Source of the DNA: JACVRW01 sp963826165
Lineage (GTDB): Bacteria; Actinomycetota; Thermoleophilia; Solirubrobacterales; Thermoleophilaceae
Direction: 5' to 3'
Length of the DNA: 64,000 bases
NCBI GenBank assembly: GCA_963826165.1
Contig: CAWGWC010000007.1
Span: 558,001 to 622,000, forward strand
Every line of letters starts with the position of its first letter. Position 1 is the stretch's first letter. The notes under the pieces are model-generated. The model did no database searches and had not been told where the DNA came from. It saw only the letters and a list, made by a program, of their open reading frames with translations. The translations under genes and the position numbers were made by a program. Shown here in pieces: positions 56,235 through 63,734 of the stretch.

Positions 56235-57062
56235 GTGGGAGTACTTGATGGAAAGGCGGCGATCGTCACGGGCTCGGCCCGCGGCATCGGCCGTGCCACC
56301 GCGGAGCTGCTGGCCCAGCAGGGCGCGCGGGTGCTGATCAACGACCTCGATGCCGACGTGGCCGAGCAGGCCTCGTCCGAGATCGACGGCGAGACCGCCG
56401 TGTTCGGCGGAGACCTCACCAAGGAGGGCGTGCCCGATCAGCTCGTCCAGACGGCCGTCGACGAGTTCGGGCAGCTGGACATCATCGTCAACAACGCGGG
56501 CTACACGCGCGACGCCGTGGCCCACAAGATGACCGACGACGAGTTCCAGGCGATGCTCGACATCCACACGATCGTGCCCTTCCGGGTGATCCGCGCGGCC
56601 GCTCCCCACCTGCGCGACCCCGCCAAGCAGGAGCGCGAGGAGGGCCGGGAGGTCTTTCGCAAGATCGTGAACGTCTCGTCGATCTCGGGAACGATGGGCA
56701 ACGCCGGTCAGGTCAACTACTCGGCCGGCAAGGCCGCCGTGGTGGGGCTGACCAAGACGCTGGCCAAGGAGTGGGGCCAGTTCAAGATCAACGTCAACGC
56801 CGTGGCCTTCGGCTTCGTCGAGACACGTCTCACCGCCGCCAAGGAATCGGGCAACACGATGACCAAGGACGGTGAGGAGATCCAGCTCGGCATTCCCGAG
56901 CAGATGCGGGCCATGGCGGCGATGATCATCCCGCTGGGCCGTCCGGCCACGCCCGAAGAGGCCGCGGGCCCGGTCTTCTTCCTCTGCAGTCCCTGGGCCG
57001 ACTACGTGCACGGCCAGGTGCTGAACGTGACCGGCGGTCAGTTCGGCGGGATGTACATCTAG
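56235..57062 (+). CDS. Short-chain dehydrogenase/reductase (FabG-like)
   Basis: 275 aa. The cofactor motif is AAIVTGSARGIGRATAELLA, then LDIIVNNAGYTRDAV, a serine in NVSSISGTMG and the catalytic Tyr/Lys in NYSAGKAAVVGLTKTLAKEW. The C-terminal FFLCSPWADYVHGQVLNVTG is typical of 3-oxoacyl-ACP or related reductases. A 22-residue insert after the HLRDPAKQEREEGREVF region distinguishes it from short FabG forms. The substrate is unknown. AGAGGAG is about 9 nt before the GTG. Confidence 0.87.
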   Translation: MGVLDGKAAIVTGSARGIGRATAELLAQQGARVLINDLDADVAEQASSEIDGETAVFGGDLTKEGVPDQLVQTAVDEFGQLDIIVNNAGYTRDAVAHKMTDDEFQAMLDIHTIVPFRVIRAAAPHLRDPAKQEREEGREVFRKIVNVSSISGTMGNAGQVNYSAGKAAVVGLTKTLAKEWGQFKINVNAVAFGFVETRLTAAKESGNTMTKDGEEIQLGIPEQMRAMAAMIIPLGRPATPEEAAGPVFFLCSPWADYVHGQVLNVTGGQFGGMYI

Positions 57063-57075
57063 GCCGCCTGGAATA

Positions 57076-57137
57076 GATCGCGGACCGCGTGGTCCTCTGT
57101 GGGAGACCAACCCATGGAGGACCACGTGACCGCGATC
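57076..57137 (+). promoter_or_regulatory. Long hairpin presenting the ribosome-binding site of the SnoaL-like gene
   Basis: GATCGCGG (57076-57083) pairs with CCGCGATC (57130-57137) and CGTGGTCCTC (57088-57097) with GAGGACCACG (57117-57126). This is an 18-bp stem broken by one small internal loop. The 19-nt apical loop contains GGAG and the ATG (57114-57116). The structure would display the start site or bind a regulator. Confidence 0.5.
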
Positions 57138-57665
57138 ATCGAGACACCCGAAAAGACGGACCAGCTCAAGGAGCTGGCCCTGCGCTCCATCCAGATCATG
57201 GAGGACGGGACCCGCGAGGACTTCGACGAGGTTCTCCACCCGGGCTTCCTCAACCATGAGGCCAAGGACGAGCCGCCAGCCGCGCGCGAGCTTGGTCCGG
57301 CTGGCGCCTACGCCACCGCTCTGTGGCTGCGCGACGCCTTCGGAGGGCTGCGCTGGGAGATCCACGAGGTGGTGGCCGAGGGCGACCTCGTGGCCATCCA
57401 CTGCACGATGTCCGGCCGCCACGTGAGGACGTTCGTCGGCTACGACGAGCACGCGCAGGTCAGGGAGGCGTTCCCGGCCACCGGCAAGGACTTCGCCACG
57501 ACCCAGACGCACTGGCTGCGGATCGCCGACGGCCAGGTGATCGAGCACTGGGCCAACCGCGACGACCTGGGCACCGCGTTCCAGCTCGGCTGGGTGCCCC
57601 CCACCCCGCTGTACCTGCTGCGCTCGGCGCTGGCCAAGCGGCGGGCCCGGCGAGACACGGCGTAG
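57114..57665 (+). CDS. SnoaL-like polyketide-cyclase-type protein
   Basis: 183 aa. A SnoaL/ester-cyclase domain: LHPGFLNHEAKDEPPAARELG, AYATALWLRDAFGGLRWEIH, VVAEGDLVAIHCTMSGRHV and THWLRIADGQVIEHWANRDD with the conserved W-D-D-type end of the fold. Members are usually monofunctional cyclases or binding proteins; no polyketide genes are here. The start codon lies in the loop of the hairpin above. A perfect terminator follows the stop. Confidence 0.82.
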   Translation: MEDHVTAIIETPEKTDQLKELALRSIQIMEDGTREDFDEVLHPGFLNHEAKDEPPAARELGPAGAYATALWLRDAFGGLRWEIHEVVAEGDLVAIHCTMSGRHVRTFVGYDEHAQVREAFPATGKDFATTQTHWLRIADGQVIEHWANRDDLGTAFQLGWVPPTPLYLLRSALAKRRARRDTA

Positions 57666-57669
57666 AACG

Positions 57670-57699
57670 ACGAGGGGCCGGCGCGAGCCGGCCCCTCGT
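57670..57699. terminator. Bidirectional rho-independent-like terminator
   Basis: ACGAGGGGCCGGC-GCGA-GCCGGCCCCTCGT is a perfect 13-bp stem with a GNRA-type tetraloop, placed between convergent stops at 57665 (+) and 57717 (-). The T-run is minimal, as is usual in GC-rich actinobacteria. Confidence 0.85.
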
Positions 57700-57716
57700 T
57701 CGCGTGTCTGCTTCTC

Positions 57717-58598
57717 CTAGCGCTGGTTCAGCGGCACCGCGATGCCGGTGACCACGTGGCGCGACGAGAACGAGCCGCGCGAGTCAGCCCGACCCTGCAG
57801 CAGGTTGATCCCGTAGAAGCCGCTCCTGCCGTTGACGGTCAGGGACGCGAAGCCCTCGACGCGAACGGTGGTGCCGCCACGGATCGTGCTGTAGATGTCC
57901 GAGCCGACCGACGCGCTCGTGTCCACACCGAGCTTGCCCGTGGGGGCCAGCACGCCGGACGCTGCCGGCGACTGGATCACGGTCTGGTCGAGCGTCGAGT
58001 CGATGTCGAACAGAGTCGTGGCCGTGGTGGGATCAGCGTCGTTGTTGGTGTACGCCGCGCCGGTCACACCGAGCGCCGTGGCCGGGGGCGGGCCCGGGTT
58101 GGACAGCGTGGTGTTGGTGACGGTGTCACCGTTGGCGTCGACGTTGTCGGCCAGGTTCTGACCGGTGTCCGAGATGATGCGCAAACGGTCGACGGTGGGG
58201 TTGAAGTCCACGCCGAACGAGGTGCCGCTCAGGGGGACGTTGACGCGCGACTTGAACATCGCCCGGCCGTTGTCGTCGTTGATGACGTAGACGCCGCCCA
58301 TGTTGCCGAGACCGTAGAGGTCACCGGTGGCGGGGCGGTAGTCGATGCCGACGAGCTTGGCGTCACCATCGAGTCCCTTGACGCGGCCGATCGTGCGCGC
58401 GTCGCGAGGGTCGTTCTCCGAGAAGCAGATCAGCTTGCCGCTGTCGGTCAGTCCGACCACATCGAGCGAGCGCTTATAACGCTCACCACAATCGTCGTCG
58501 CGGTTGTGCTTACTGCCGTACGACGCGTTGACCACGGGCACGGCGGCCACTACGAGCAGGGCCGCGGCCAGCAGCGCCATCAGGATCCTTCGGGGCAT
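57717..58598 (-). CDS. Secreted DUF4394 domain protein
   Basis: 293 aa. A signal peptide (MPRRILMALLAAALLVVAAV, cleavage near VNASYG) precedes a DUF4394 beta-rich domain: LVGIDYRPATGDLYGLGNMG, SGTSFGVDFNPTVDRLRIIS, DTGQNLADNVDANGDTVTN and YTNNDADPTTATTLFDIDST, all typical of the family (beta-propeller-like, function unknown). A good AGGAGG lies just before the ATG. Probably an extracellular or cell-wall protein. Confidence 0.88.
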   Translation of the reverse strand: MPRRILMALLAAALLVVAAVPVVNASYGSKHNRDDDCGERYKRSLDVVGLTDSGKLICFSENDPRDARTIGRVKGLDGDAKLVGIDYRPATGDLYGLGNMGGVYVINDDNGRAMFKSRVNVPLSGTSFGVDFNPTVDRLRIISDTGQNLADNVDANGDTVTNTTLSNPGPPPATALGVTGAAYTNNDADPTTATTLFDIDSTLDQTVIQSPAASGVLAPTGKLGVDTSASVGSDIYSTIRGGTTVRVEGFASLTVNGRSGFYGINLLQGRADSRGSFSSRHVVTGIAVPLNQR

Positions 58599-58738
58599 GG
58601 AGTCCTCCTGGGAGGGAGTCGGGGTACTTGTGCCCCGGACTTCGCGGGCCCGACGCCGAAAGGTTCAGCGGCGAGGTACGGCTTGGCGCCGATGCACCCG
58701 GTTTGACAATTTCGCTGACGCCAAACCGTTGCTGGGCC

Positions 58739-59398
58739 ATGCTCAGATTTCGCCGCCCGTCACCCGCTCTAGTGATCGCCTGCGTCGCCCTGTTCGTGGC
58801 CATGGGAGGAACCGGCTACGCGGCTCTCAAGCTGCCCAAGAACAGCGTCAAGGCTAAGCAGCTGGCGCCGCGCTCGGTGGGCAGCTCGGAGGCTCACAAC
58901 CTGACCGCCAAGGACTTCAAGAAGAGCGCGCGGGCGAAGCTGCGCGGGCCGCGGGGCGAGCGCGGGCCGGCGGGGCCGGCAGGACCGGCTGGTGGAGCCG
59001 GCGGGGCCGGAGCGCTGCGCCTCGTCGGCCCTCCGGCCAGCTCGGACGGCGCCTGCGCCGTCAACAATCCGCCGCCTGTGGGCGAGTTCTGCATCGCTGA
59101 GGATCAGGGAAGCTGGGCCAACTACGGCAACGGGTATGCGCCGGCGGCCTTCAGTAGAGACGCTTCAGGGCTCGTTCGCCTCCAGGGAAGCGTGGCGGGC
59201 AGCGACGGTGGGAACGGCATAGACCAATTCGCAGTGTTCCACCTCCCCGCCGGCTACCGGCCCGCGCAGAACCGGCGTTTTGCGGCGAGCGTCAACGGCG
59301 CCGCTGGCTGGGTTGACGTCCTGACGAACGGCGCGGTGGTCTCGTCTGCGTGGCCAGCCACCCTGCTGTCCCTTGACGGCATCGCCTTCCGTCCCTGA
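58739..59398 (+). CDS. Secreted collagen-like repeat protein (Thermoleophilia type)
   Basis: 219 aa. A signal/anchor MLRFRRPSPALVIACVALFV is followed by ALKLPKNSVKAKQLAPRSVG, LTAKDFKKSARAKLRG and a short collagen-like run with GPRGERGPAGPAGPAGGAG. The C-terminal ~120 residues (from ALRLVGPPASSDG) form a beta-rich domain. This N-terminal pattern is widespread and specific in Thermoleophilia genomes, which supports the taxonomic call. A TTGACA lies about 30 bp before the ATG. Confidence 0.82.
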   Translation: MLRFRRPSPALVIACVALFVAMGGTGYAALKLPKNSVKAKQLAPRSVGSSEAHNLTAKDFKKSARAKLRGPRGERGPAGPAGPAGGAGGAGALRLVGPPASSDGACAVNNPPPVGEFCIAEDQGSWANYGNGYAPAAFSRDASGLVRLQGSVAGSDGGNGIDQFAVFHLPAGYRPAQNRRFAASVNGAAGWVDVLTNGAVVSSAWPATLLSLDGIAFRP

Positions 59399-59430
59399 GT
59401 CCGGCTCCCCGTAATTCCCCAGGGCCCCAG

Positions 59431-59448
59431 CGGTTGGGTGAGCAACCG
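59431..59448 (+). terminator. Short hairpin after the collagen-like gene
   Basis: CGGTTG-GGTGAG-CAACCG forms a 6-bp stem between the collagen-like stop and the RTX gene. Weak, but suitably placed. Confidence 0.35.
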
Positions 59449-59468
59449 ACCGTTGGAGGAGACACACC

Positions 59469-60350
59469 ATGCGCACCCGTCAGCTCATCACCACCGTCCC
59501 CGTGCTCGCCCTGGCTCTGACGGCCACGGCCGTGGCCGGGCCACCGCCGGCCCCCGGCGACACCCCCGTCCCACTCCTGTGTGGAGGCCTCACCCCGACC
59601 ATCGTCGGCACCGGCGCGCCGGACTCGCTCGTCGGCACCCCGGGACCCGATGTGATCGCCTCGCTCGGCGGCGAGGACACGATCGAGGGCCGCGGCGGCG
59701 GCGACGTCATCTGCGGCGGCGACGGCGGCGACACGATCCACGGCGAGGAAATCGGGGCGGACAACGGTTCGCTCAACGACGGCGACACGATCTACGGGCA
59801 GGCGGGGAACGACCGTCTGTACGGCGACTGGGACGGCGACCACGTGCTCGGCGGGACGGGCTGGGACATCATGGAGGGCGGCCACGGGGACGACGAGCTG
59901 CGCGGCAGCACGGGGCAGGACGACCTCACCGGCGGCGACGGCGCCGATCGGCTCTACGGCGAGGCCGAGAAGGACTCGCTCGAGGGCCTCGACGGCGCCG
60001 ACCACCTCTACGGGGGCGACGGCGACGACAACCTCCACGGCGCCGACGACCCCGACTACCTGGACGGGGGCGAAGGCGCCGACTGGCTCCTGGGCGGCAG
60101 GCACGGGGACCGCCTGGCAGGCTACGACGGCGACGACACCCTCCTGGGCGGGGACCACGACGATCGCCTCGAGGGCGGGTACGGGGACGACGACCTGTTC
60201 GGAAACGCGGGCGCGGACGTGCTCTACGGCGAGGAGGACAACGACAAGCTGGTGGGCGGCCAGGGCAAGGACCTGCTGCACGGCGGGCCGGGCATCAACT
60301 CATGCACCAACGCCGACGGCGCGCCCTACTTCCCCTGCTCGAGCCCGTGA
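59469..60350 (+). CDS. Secreted RTX-type calcium-binding repeat protein
   Basis: 293 aa. A signal peptide (LITTVPVLALALTATAVAG) is followed by about 20 glycine/aspartate-rich nonapeptide-like units, for example GGEDTIEGRGGGDVICGG, GGDGADRLYGEAEKDSLEG and YDGDDTLLGGDHDDRLEGG, matching the GGxGxDxLx calcium-binding beta-roll. No type I secretion signal or lipase/protease domain is attached. A strong GGAGGAG precedes the ATG. The DNA repeats follow the coding repeats and are not a CRISPR array. Confidence 0.9.
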   Translation: MRTRQLITTVPVLALALTATAVAGPPPAPGDTPVPLLCGGLTPTIVGTGAPDSLVGTPGPDVIASLGGEDTIEGRGGGDVICGGDGGDTIHGEEIGADNGSLNDGDTIYGQAGNDRLYGDWDGDHVLGGTGWDIMEGGHGDDELRGSTGQDDLTGGDGADRLYGEAEKDSLEGLDGADHLYGGDGDDNLHGADDPDYLDGGEGADWLLGGRHGDRLAGYDGDDTLLGGDHDDRLEGGYGDDDLFGNAGADVLYGEEDNDKLVGGQGKDLLHGGPGINSCTNADGAPYFPCSSP

Positions 60351-60368
60351 CTCCCGTCGGGCGGGCTC

Positions 60369-61605
60369 TCAGGCCGACGGCCCGGTGACCACGCTCTCGG
60401 ACTCGGGCTTCGCGCCGTCCACGGCTGCCGGCTCGGGGCTCCGGTCCGGGTTCCACGACAGCGCGTATGCGGGCTGGTCGATCTCGGCCCAGAGGCTCGA
60501 CAACTTCAGCGGCCGGAAGGTGTCCCACATCACCGCGAGCTCGTCGGTGGACTTCTTGCCCAGCGCCTTCTCCACCGCTCCCGGCTGCGGGCCGTGGGGC
60601 AGGCCGGAGGGGTGCAGGGTGATGCGAGCCGACGTCCACGCCCTTGCGCGCCGCGTAGTCGCCGGCCGCGTAGAACATGACCTCCTCGGACTGGATGTTC
60701 GAGTGGTGGTAGGGCAGCGTGACCGCCTGGGGATCCCAGTCGAGCATCCGGGGCGCGAAGGTACAGATCACGAAGTTCGGGCCCTGGAAGGTCTGGTGCG
60801 CGGGCGGCGGTAGGTGAAAGCGACCGGCGCGCGGCTCGAAGTCGTCCGCGTTGAAGGTGTAGGGGAAGACGTAGCCGTCCCATCCCACGACGTCGAACGG
60901 ATGGCGGTCGAGGAGGTAGTCCTGGTAGCCGTCGCGCACGCGAACGGTGACCGGGAACTCGCCGGCCTCGTCGTAGGTCTCGAGCTCGGCCGGCGCATGG
61001 AAGTCACGCTGCGAGAAGGGCGCGTGCTCGAGCAGCTGGCCGTAGCGGTTGCGGTAGCGGTTGGGTGTCTCGATCTCGCCCGGGGTGTGGAAGCAGAGCC
61101 AGAACTGCTCCTCGCCCTCGGGCAGCTCGAAGGAGTGCGTGGTCCCACGGGGGATCACCAGGTAGTCGCGCTCGCGGAACGGCACCCGCCCGAACACCGA
61201 CCGCAGCACGCCCGAGCCGCGATGGACGTAGATGACCTCGTCGCCCTCGCCGTTTCGGTAGAAGCCGTCGAGCTCGACGGTGGGCTTGGCCAGCGACACC
61301 TCGATGTCGCCGTTCCACATGAGCAGGCGCCGGCTCGAGACCGGGTCGCCCGCCGCGTAAACGGGGTTGGCGTCGGCGAGCCGGTGCACGTGTGTGTCCG
61401 GCACCCATTCGTCGCGCGTGATCGAACGAAACTCGCCCACGCTGTCGAGCCGGCAGGGCGACTGGAGGTGGAGCAGGATCGACTCGTTGCCCGAGAAGCC
61501 CTCGTAGCCCATCACCTCTTCGACCAACAAGGCTGAGGAGGCCCCGTTCTGACGCACCTGGACATGGCGCTTGGCGGGGACGTCTCCGATACGGGCGTAG
61601 CGCAT
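60369..61605 (-). pseudogene. hmgA: Homogentisate 1,2-dioxygenase, frameshifted near the C-terminus
   Basis: The N-terminal 330 residues are good: LDGFYRNGEGDEVIYVHRGS, FRERDYLVIPRGTTHSFELP, VVGWDGYVFPYTFNADDFEP and NIQSEEVMFYAAGDYAARKG with an iron ligand. At 60624 one extra G breaks the frame just before the last metal-binding segment; removing it gives GSITLHPSGLPHGP (third ligand His), then KALGKKSTDELAVMWDTFRP and the stop at 60369. The unshifted frame yields Arg/Pro-rich nonsense. The enzyme opens homogentisate to maleylacetoacetate and lies directly after hppD in the operon, as expected for tyrosine breakdown. Confidence 0.85.
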
Positions 61606-61607
61606 GG

Positions 61608-62756
61608 CTAGAGGTTTCCTCTCCGGTCCTGCTCGCGCTCGATGGCTTCGAACAGAGCCTTGAAGTTGCCCTCACCGAAGCCCCGGGCGCCGTGGCGCTC
61701 GATGATCTCGAAGAACACCGTGGGCCGGTCACCCGTCGGCTTGGTGAAGATCTGCAGCAGGTAACCCTCGTCGTCGCGGTCCACGAGTATGCCGAGCCGG
61801 CGCAGATCCTCCACGTCCTCCTCGATCTCGCCTATGCGACCCGGGACGTCCTCGTAGTACGACTCCGGAATGGCCAGGAACTCCACCCCGCGCCCTCGCA
61901 GCTCGGTGACGCAGCGGACGATGTCGCGAGTGGCCACCGCGATGTGCTGGGCGCCGGCGCCGTTGTAGAAATCGATGTACTCCTCGATCTGCGACTTGCG
62001 CTTGCCCTCGGCGGGCTCGTTGATCGGGAACTTCACGCGCCCGTCGCCCGAGGTGACCACCTTCGACATCAGGGCCGAGTACTCGGTGGAGATCGCCTCG
62101 TCCGAGAAGTGCAGCATCTCGGTCATGCCGAAGACCCGCTCGTAGTAGGCCACCCACTCCTCCATGTGGCCGAGCTCGACGTTGCCGACGATGTGGTCGA
62201 TGCCCATCAGCAGCATGTCGCCCGGATCGCGGGGGGCCTCGCCGCGCCGCTCGTACCCGGGCAGGAAGGCGCCCGTGTAGCCGTCGCGCTGAACGAACAG
62301 ATGCAGCGTGTCGCCGTAGGTCTCGATGGCGGAGATCTGGACGCGACCGTGATCGTCCTCGTCCCAGTGCGGCGTGACCACGCCGCGCGCCCCGTGGGCC
62401 ACCGCGTGCTCGTAGGCCGCCGCGGCGTCGGGCACGCTGAGGGCGATCTTGTGCACGCCGTCGCCGTGGCGGGCGTGATGGTCGGCGATCTCGTCTCCGC
62501 CCTGGAGCGTGCCGGTGAGCACCAGCCGGATGCGGCCCTGCTCCAGAACGTGCGACACGCGCTCACGGGTGCCCGTCTCGAGCCCGCGGTACGCCGTCTC
62601 GGTGAAGCCGAACGCGTGGGTGAAGTAGTAGGCGGCCTGAGCGGCGTTGCCGACGTAGAACTCGACGTGGTCGATGCCGTGCAGCGGCATCTTGTCGTGC
62701 TCGGGGACCGGCGGGGCAACGGTGCCTGGCTTGGGGGCGAGCTGCTCGGTCGCCAT
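61608..62756 (-). CDS. hppD: 4-Hydroxyphenylpyruvate dioxygenase
   Basis: 382 aa, two VOC domains. Iron ligands are placed in MGIDHIVGNVELGHM (His), QHIAVATRDIVRCV (His) and the C-terminal FFEIIERHG (Glu). Family motifs MPLHGIDHVEFYVG, FAVQRDGYTGAFLP-like LFVQRDGYTGAFLPGY, and GGAGAQHIAVAT-like GAGAQHIAVAT are present. It forms homogentisate from 4-hydroxyphenylpyruvate. The start is ATG 62756 with GAGGAG upstream. It shares an operon with hmgA and is divergent from an Lrp-type regulator. Confidence 0.95.
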   Translation of the reverse strand: MATEQLAPKPGTVAPPVPEHDKMPLHGIDHVEFYVGNAAQAAYYFTHAFGFTETAYRGLETGTRERVSHVLEQGRIRLVLTGTLQGGDEIADHHARHGDGVHKIALSVPDAAAAYEHAVAHGARGVVTPHWDEDDHGRVQISAIETYGDTLHLFVQRDGYTGAFLPGYERRGEAPRDPGDMLLMGIDHIVGNVELGHMEEWVAYYERVFGMTEMLHFSDEAISTEYSALMSKVVTSGDGRVKFPINEPAEGKRKSQIEEYIDFYNGAGAQHIAVATRDIVRCVTELRGRGVEFLAIPESYYEDVPGRIGEIEEDVEDLRRLGILVDRDDEGYLLQIFTKPTGDRPTVFFEIIERHGARGFGEGNFKALFEAIEREQDRRGNL

Positions 62757-62796
62757 CGGGCTCCTCTCTCGGTTCAAGTCTGTCTCCGTAATGATT

Positions 62797-62811
62797 CCGC
62801 TGATTCAGCGG
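62797..62811. promoter_or_regulatory. 15-bp palindrome between hppD and the Lrp/AsnC gene
   Basis: CCGCTGA-T-TCAGCGG is a perfect 7-bp inverted repeat about 45 bp from both start codons. Its position between a tyrosine catabolic operon and an Lrp-type gene makes it a likely binding site of that regulator. Confidence 0.5.
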
Positions 62812-62857
62812 CGGGACAACGCCGATCCGTTGCAAGAATGCGACAATTCCGCAGCAA

Positions 62858-63286
62858 ATGGACGACACCGACCGCAGAATCGTTGCGCTGCTGCGCGAAA
62901 ACGCCCGCCGGTCCTTTCAGGACATAGGACAGCACGTGCACCTGTCGGCTCCCGCGATCAAGCGGCGCATCGACCGGCTGGAGCGCGACGGGGTCATCCT
63001 GGGCTACACGGCGGCCGTGGACGCCAGCGCCTTCGGCTGGCAGGCGGAGGCGTTCGTCGACCTCTACTGCGAGGGCCGCATGCCGGCGGAGTCGATCAAG
63101 CGAGCGGTGGAGGGCGAGGCCGGAGTCGTGTCCGCCCACACAGTGGCGGGCGAGGCCAGCGCGCTGCTCCATGTGATGGCGCGGGACACGCAGGACCTCG
63201 AGCTCTGCCTGGAGCGGATCCGCGCCACCGACGGCATCAGCCGGACGGTGACCGAGGTCGTGCTCTCCACGCTGTTCGAGCGCTGA
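62858..63286 (+). CDS. Lrp/AsnC-family transcriptional regulator
   Basis: 142 aa. The helix-turn-helix is MDDTDRRIVALLRENARRSF then QDIGQHVHLSAPAIKRRIDR with LERDGVILGYTAAVDASAFG, and the effector-binding RAM domain covers the rest (GVVSAHTVAGEASALLHVMA; VTEVVLSTLFER). Placement divergent from hppD-hmgA suggests control of tyrosine or phenylpyruvate catabolism, with an aromatic amino acid or keto acid as effector. Confidence 0.9.
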   Translation: MDDTDRRIVALLRENARRSFQDIGQHVHLSAPAIKRRIDRLERDGVILGYTAAVDASAFGWQAEAFVDLYCEGRMPAESIKRAVEGEAGVVSAHTVAGEASALLHVMARDTQDLELCLERIRATDGISRTVTEVVLSTLFER

Positions 63287-63308
63287 GCCCGCCCCGCCCG
63301 CCCGCTGC

Positions 63309-63644
63309 CTACTGATCCGCCGGCTCCTCCTGATCGGCCTCGCCGTACTCGGCCGTCGACTCGTCGGACTCGACCTCCGGGGTGAACGCGTCCTCGGCGG
63401 GGTTGTGTCGCTGCTCGCCGTGCGAGGCGGCCTCGATCAGGTCTGCCTCGGCCTGCTCGAAGCCCTCGGCCTCGCCGCCACCGGCCTCATCGACGGCACG
63501 GTCGGCCTCGTCGCCCTCGTACTCGGGGCGCTCGCCGCCGATCGAGCCGGCCTCCTCGGCGGCTTCCTCCTCCTCGTGGCGGACGTAGCGCTCGTCGCCG
63601 TGCGCCGGACCGCCGCTTCCCGGTGTCTCTTCGTTCTCGGTCAT
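63309..63644 (-). CDS. Acidic low-complexity protein, hypothetical
   Basis: 111 aa, very rich in Glu, Asp, Ala and Gly, with EEEEAAEEAGSIGG and DEAGGGEAEGFEQAEADLIE followed by ASHGEQRHNPAEDAF. The EAGGG-EAEGFE-AEADLIE-ASHG motif recurs in actinobacterial hypothetical proteins. It is likely intrinsically disordered. No function is known. Confidence 0.78.
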   Translation of the reverse strand: MTENEETPGSGGPAHGDERYVRHEEEEAAEEAGSIGGERPEYEGDEADRAVDEAGGGEAEGFEQAEADLIEAASHGEQRHNPAEDAFTPEVESDESTAEYGEADQEEPADQ

Positions 63645-63734
63645 CGGCTGGTTGTACCCGTCCGGGAGGGGGGCGAACCGGAGGCGGCGGCGGGATGGCG
63701 CGCTCCGCTCGGGCCTCGCGCAGGCGACCAGAGC

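Noticed and set aside
57114..57665. Polyketide biosynthetic cluster signalled by SnoaL
   Set aside because: No ketosynthase, acyltransferase or carrier protein occurs in the window; SnoaL-like proteins are widespread outside clusters.
59600..60320. Tandem DNA repeats resembling a CRISPR array
   Set aside because: The periodicity is that of coding RTX nonapeptides, with no spacers and continuous translation.
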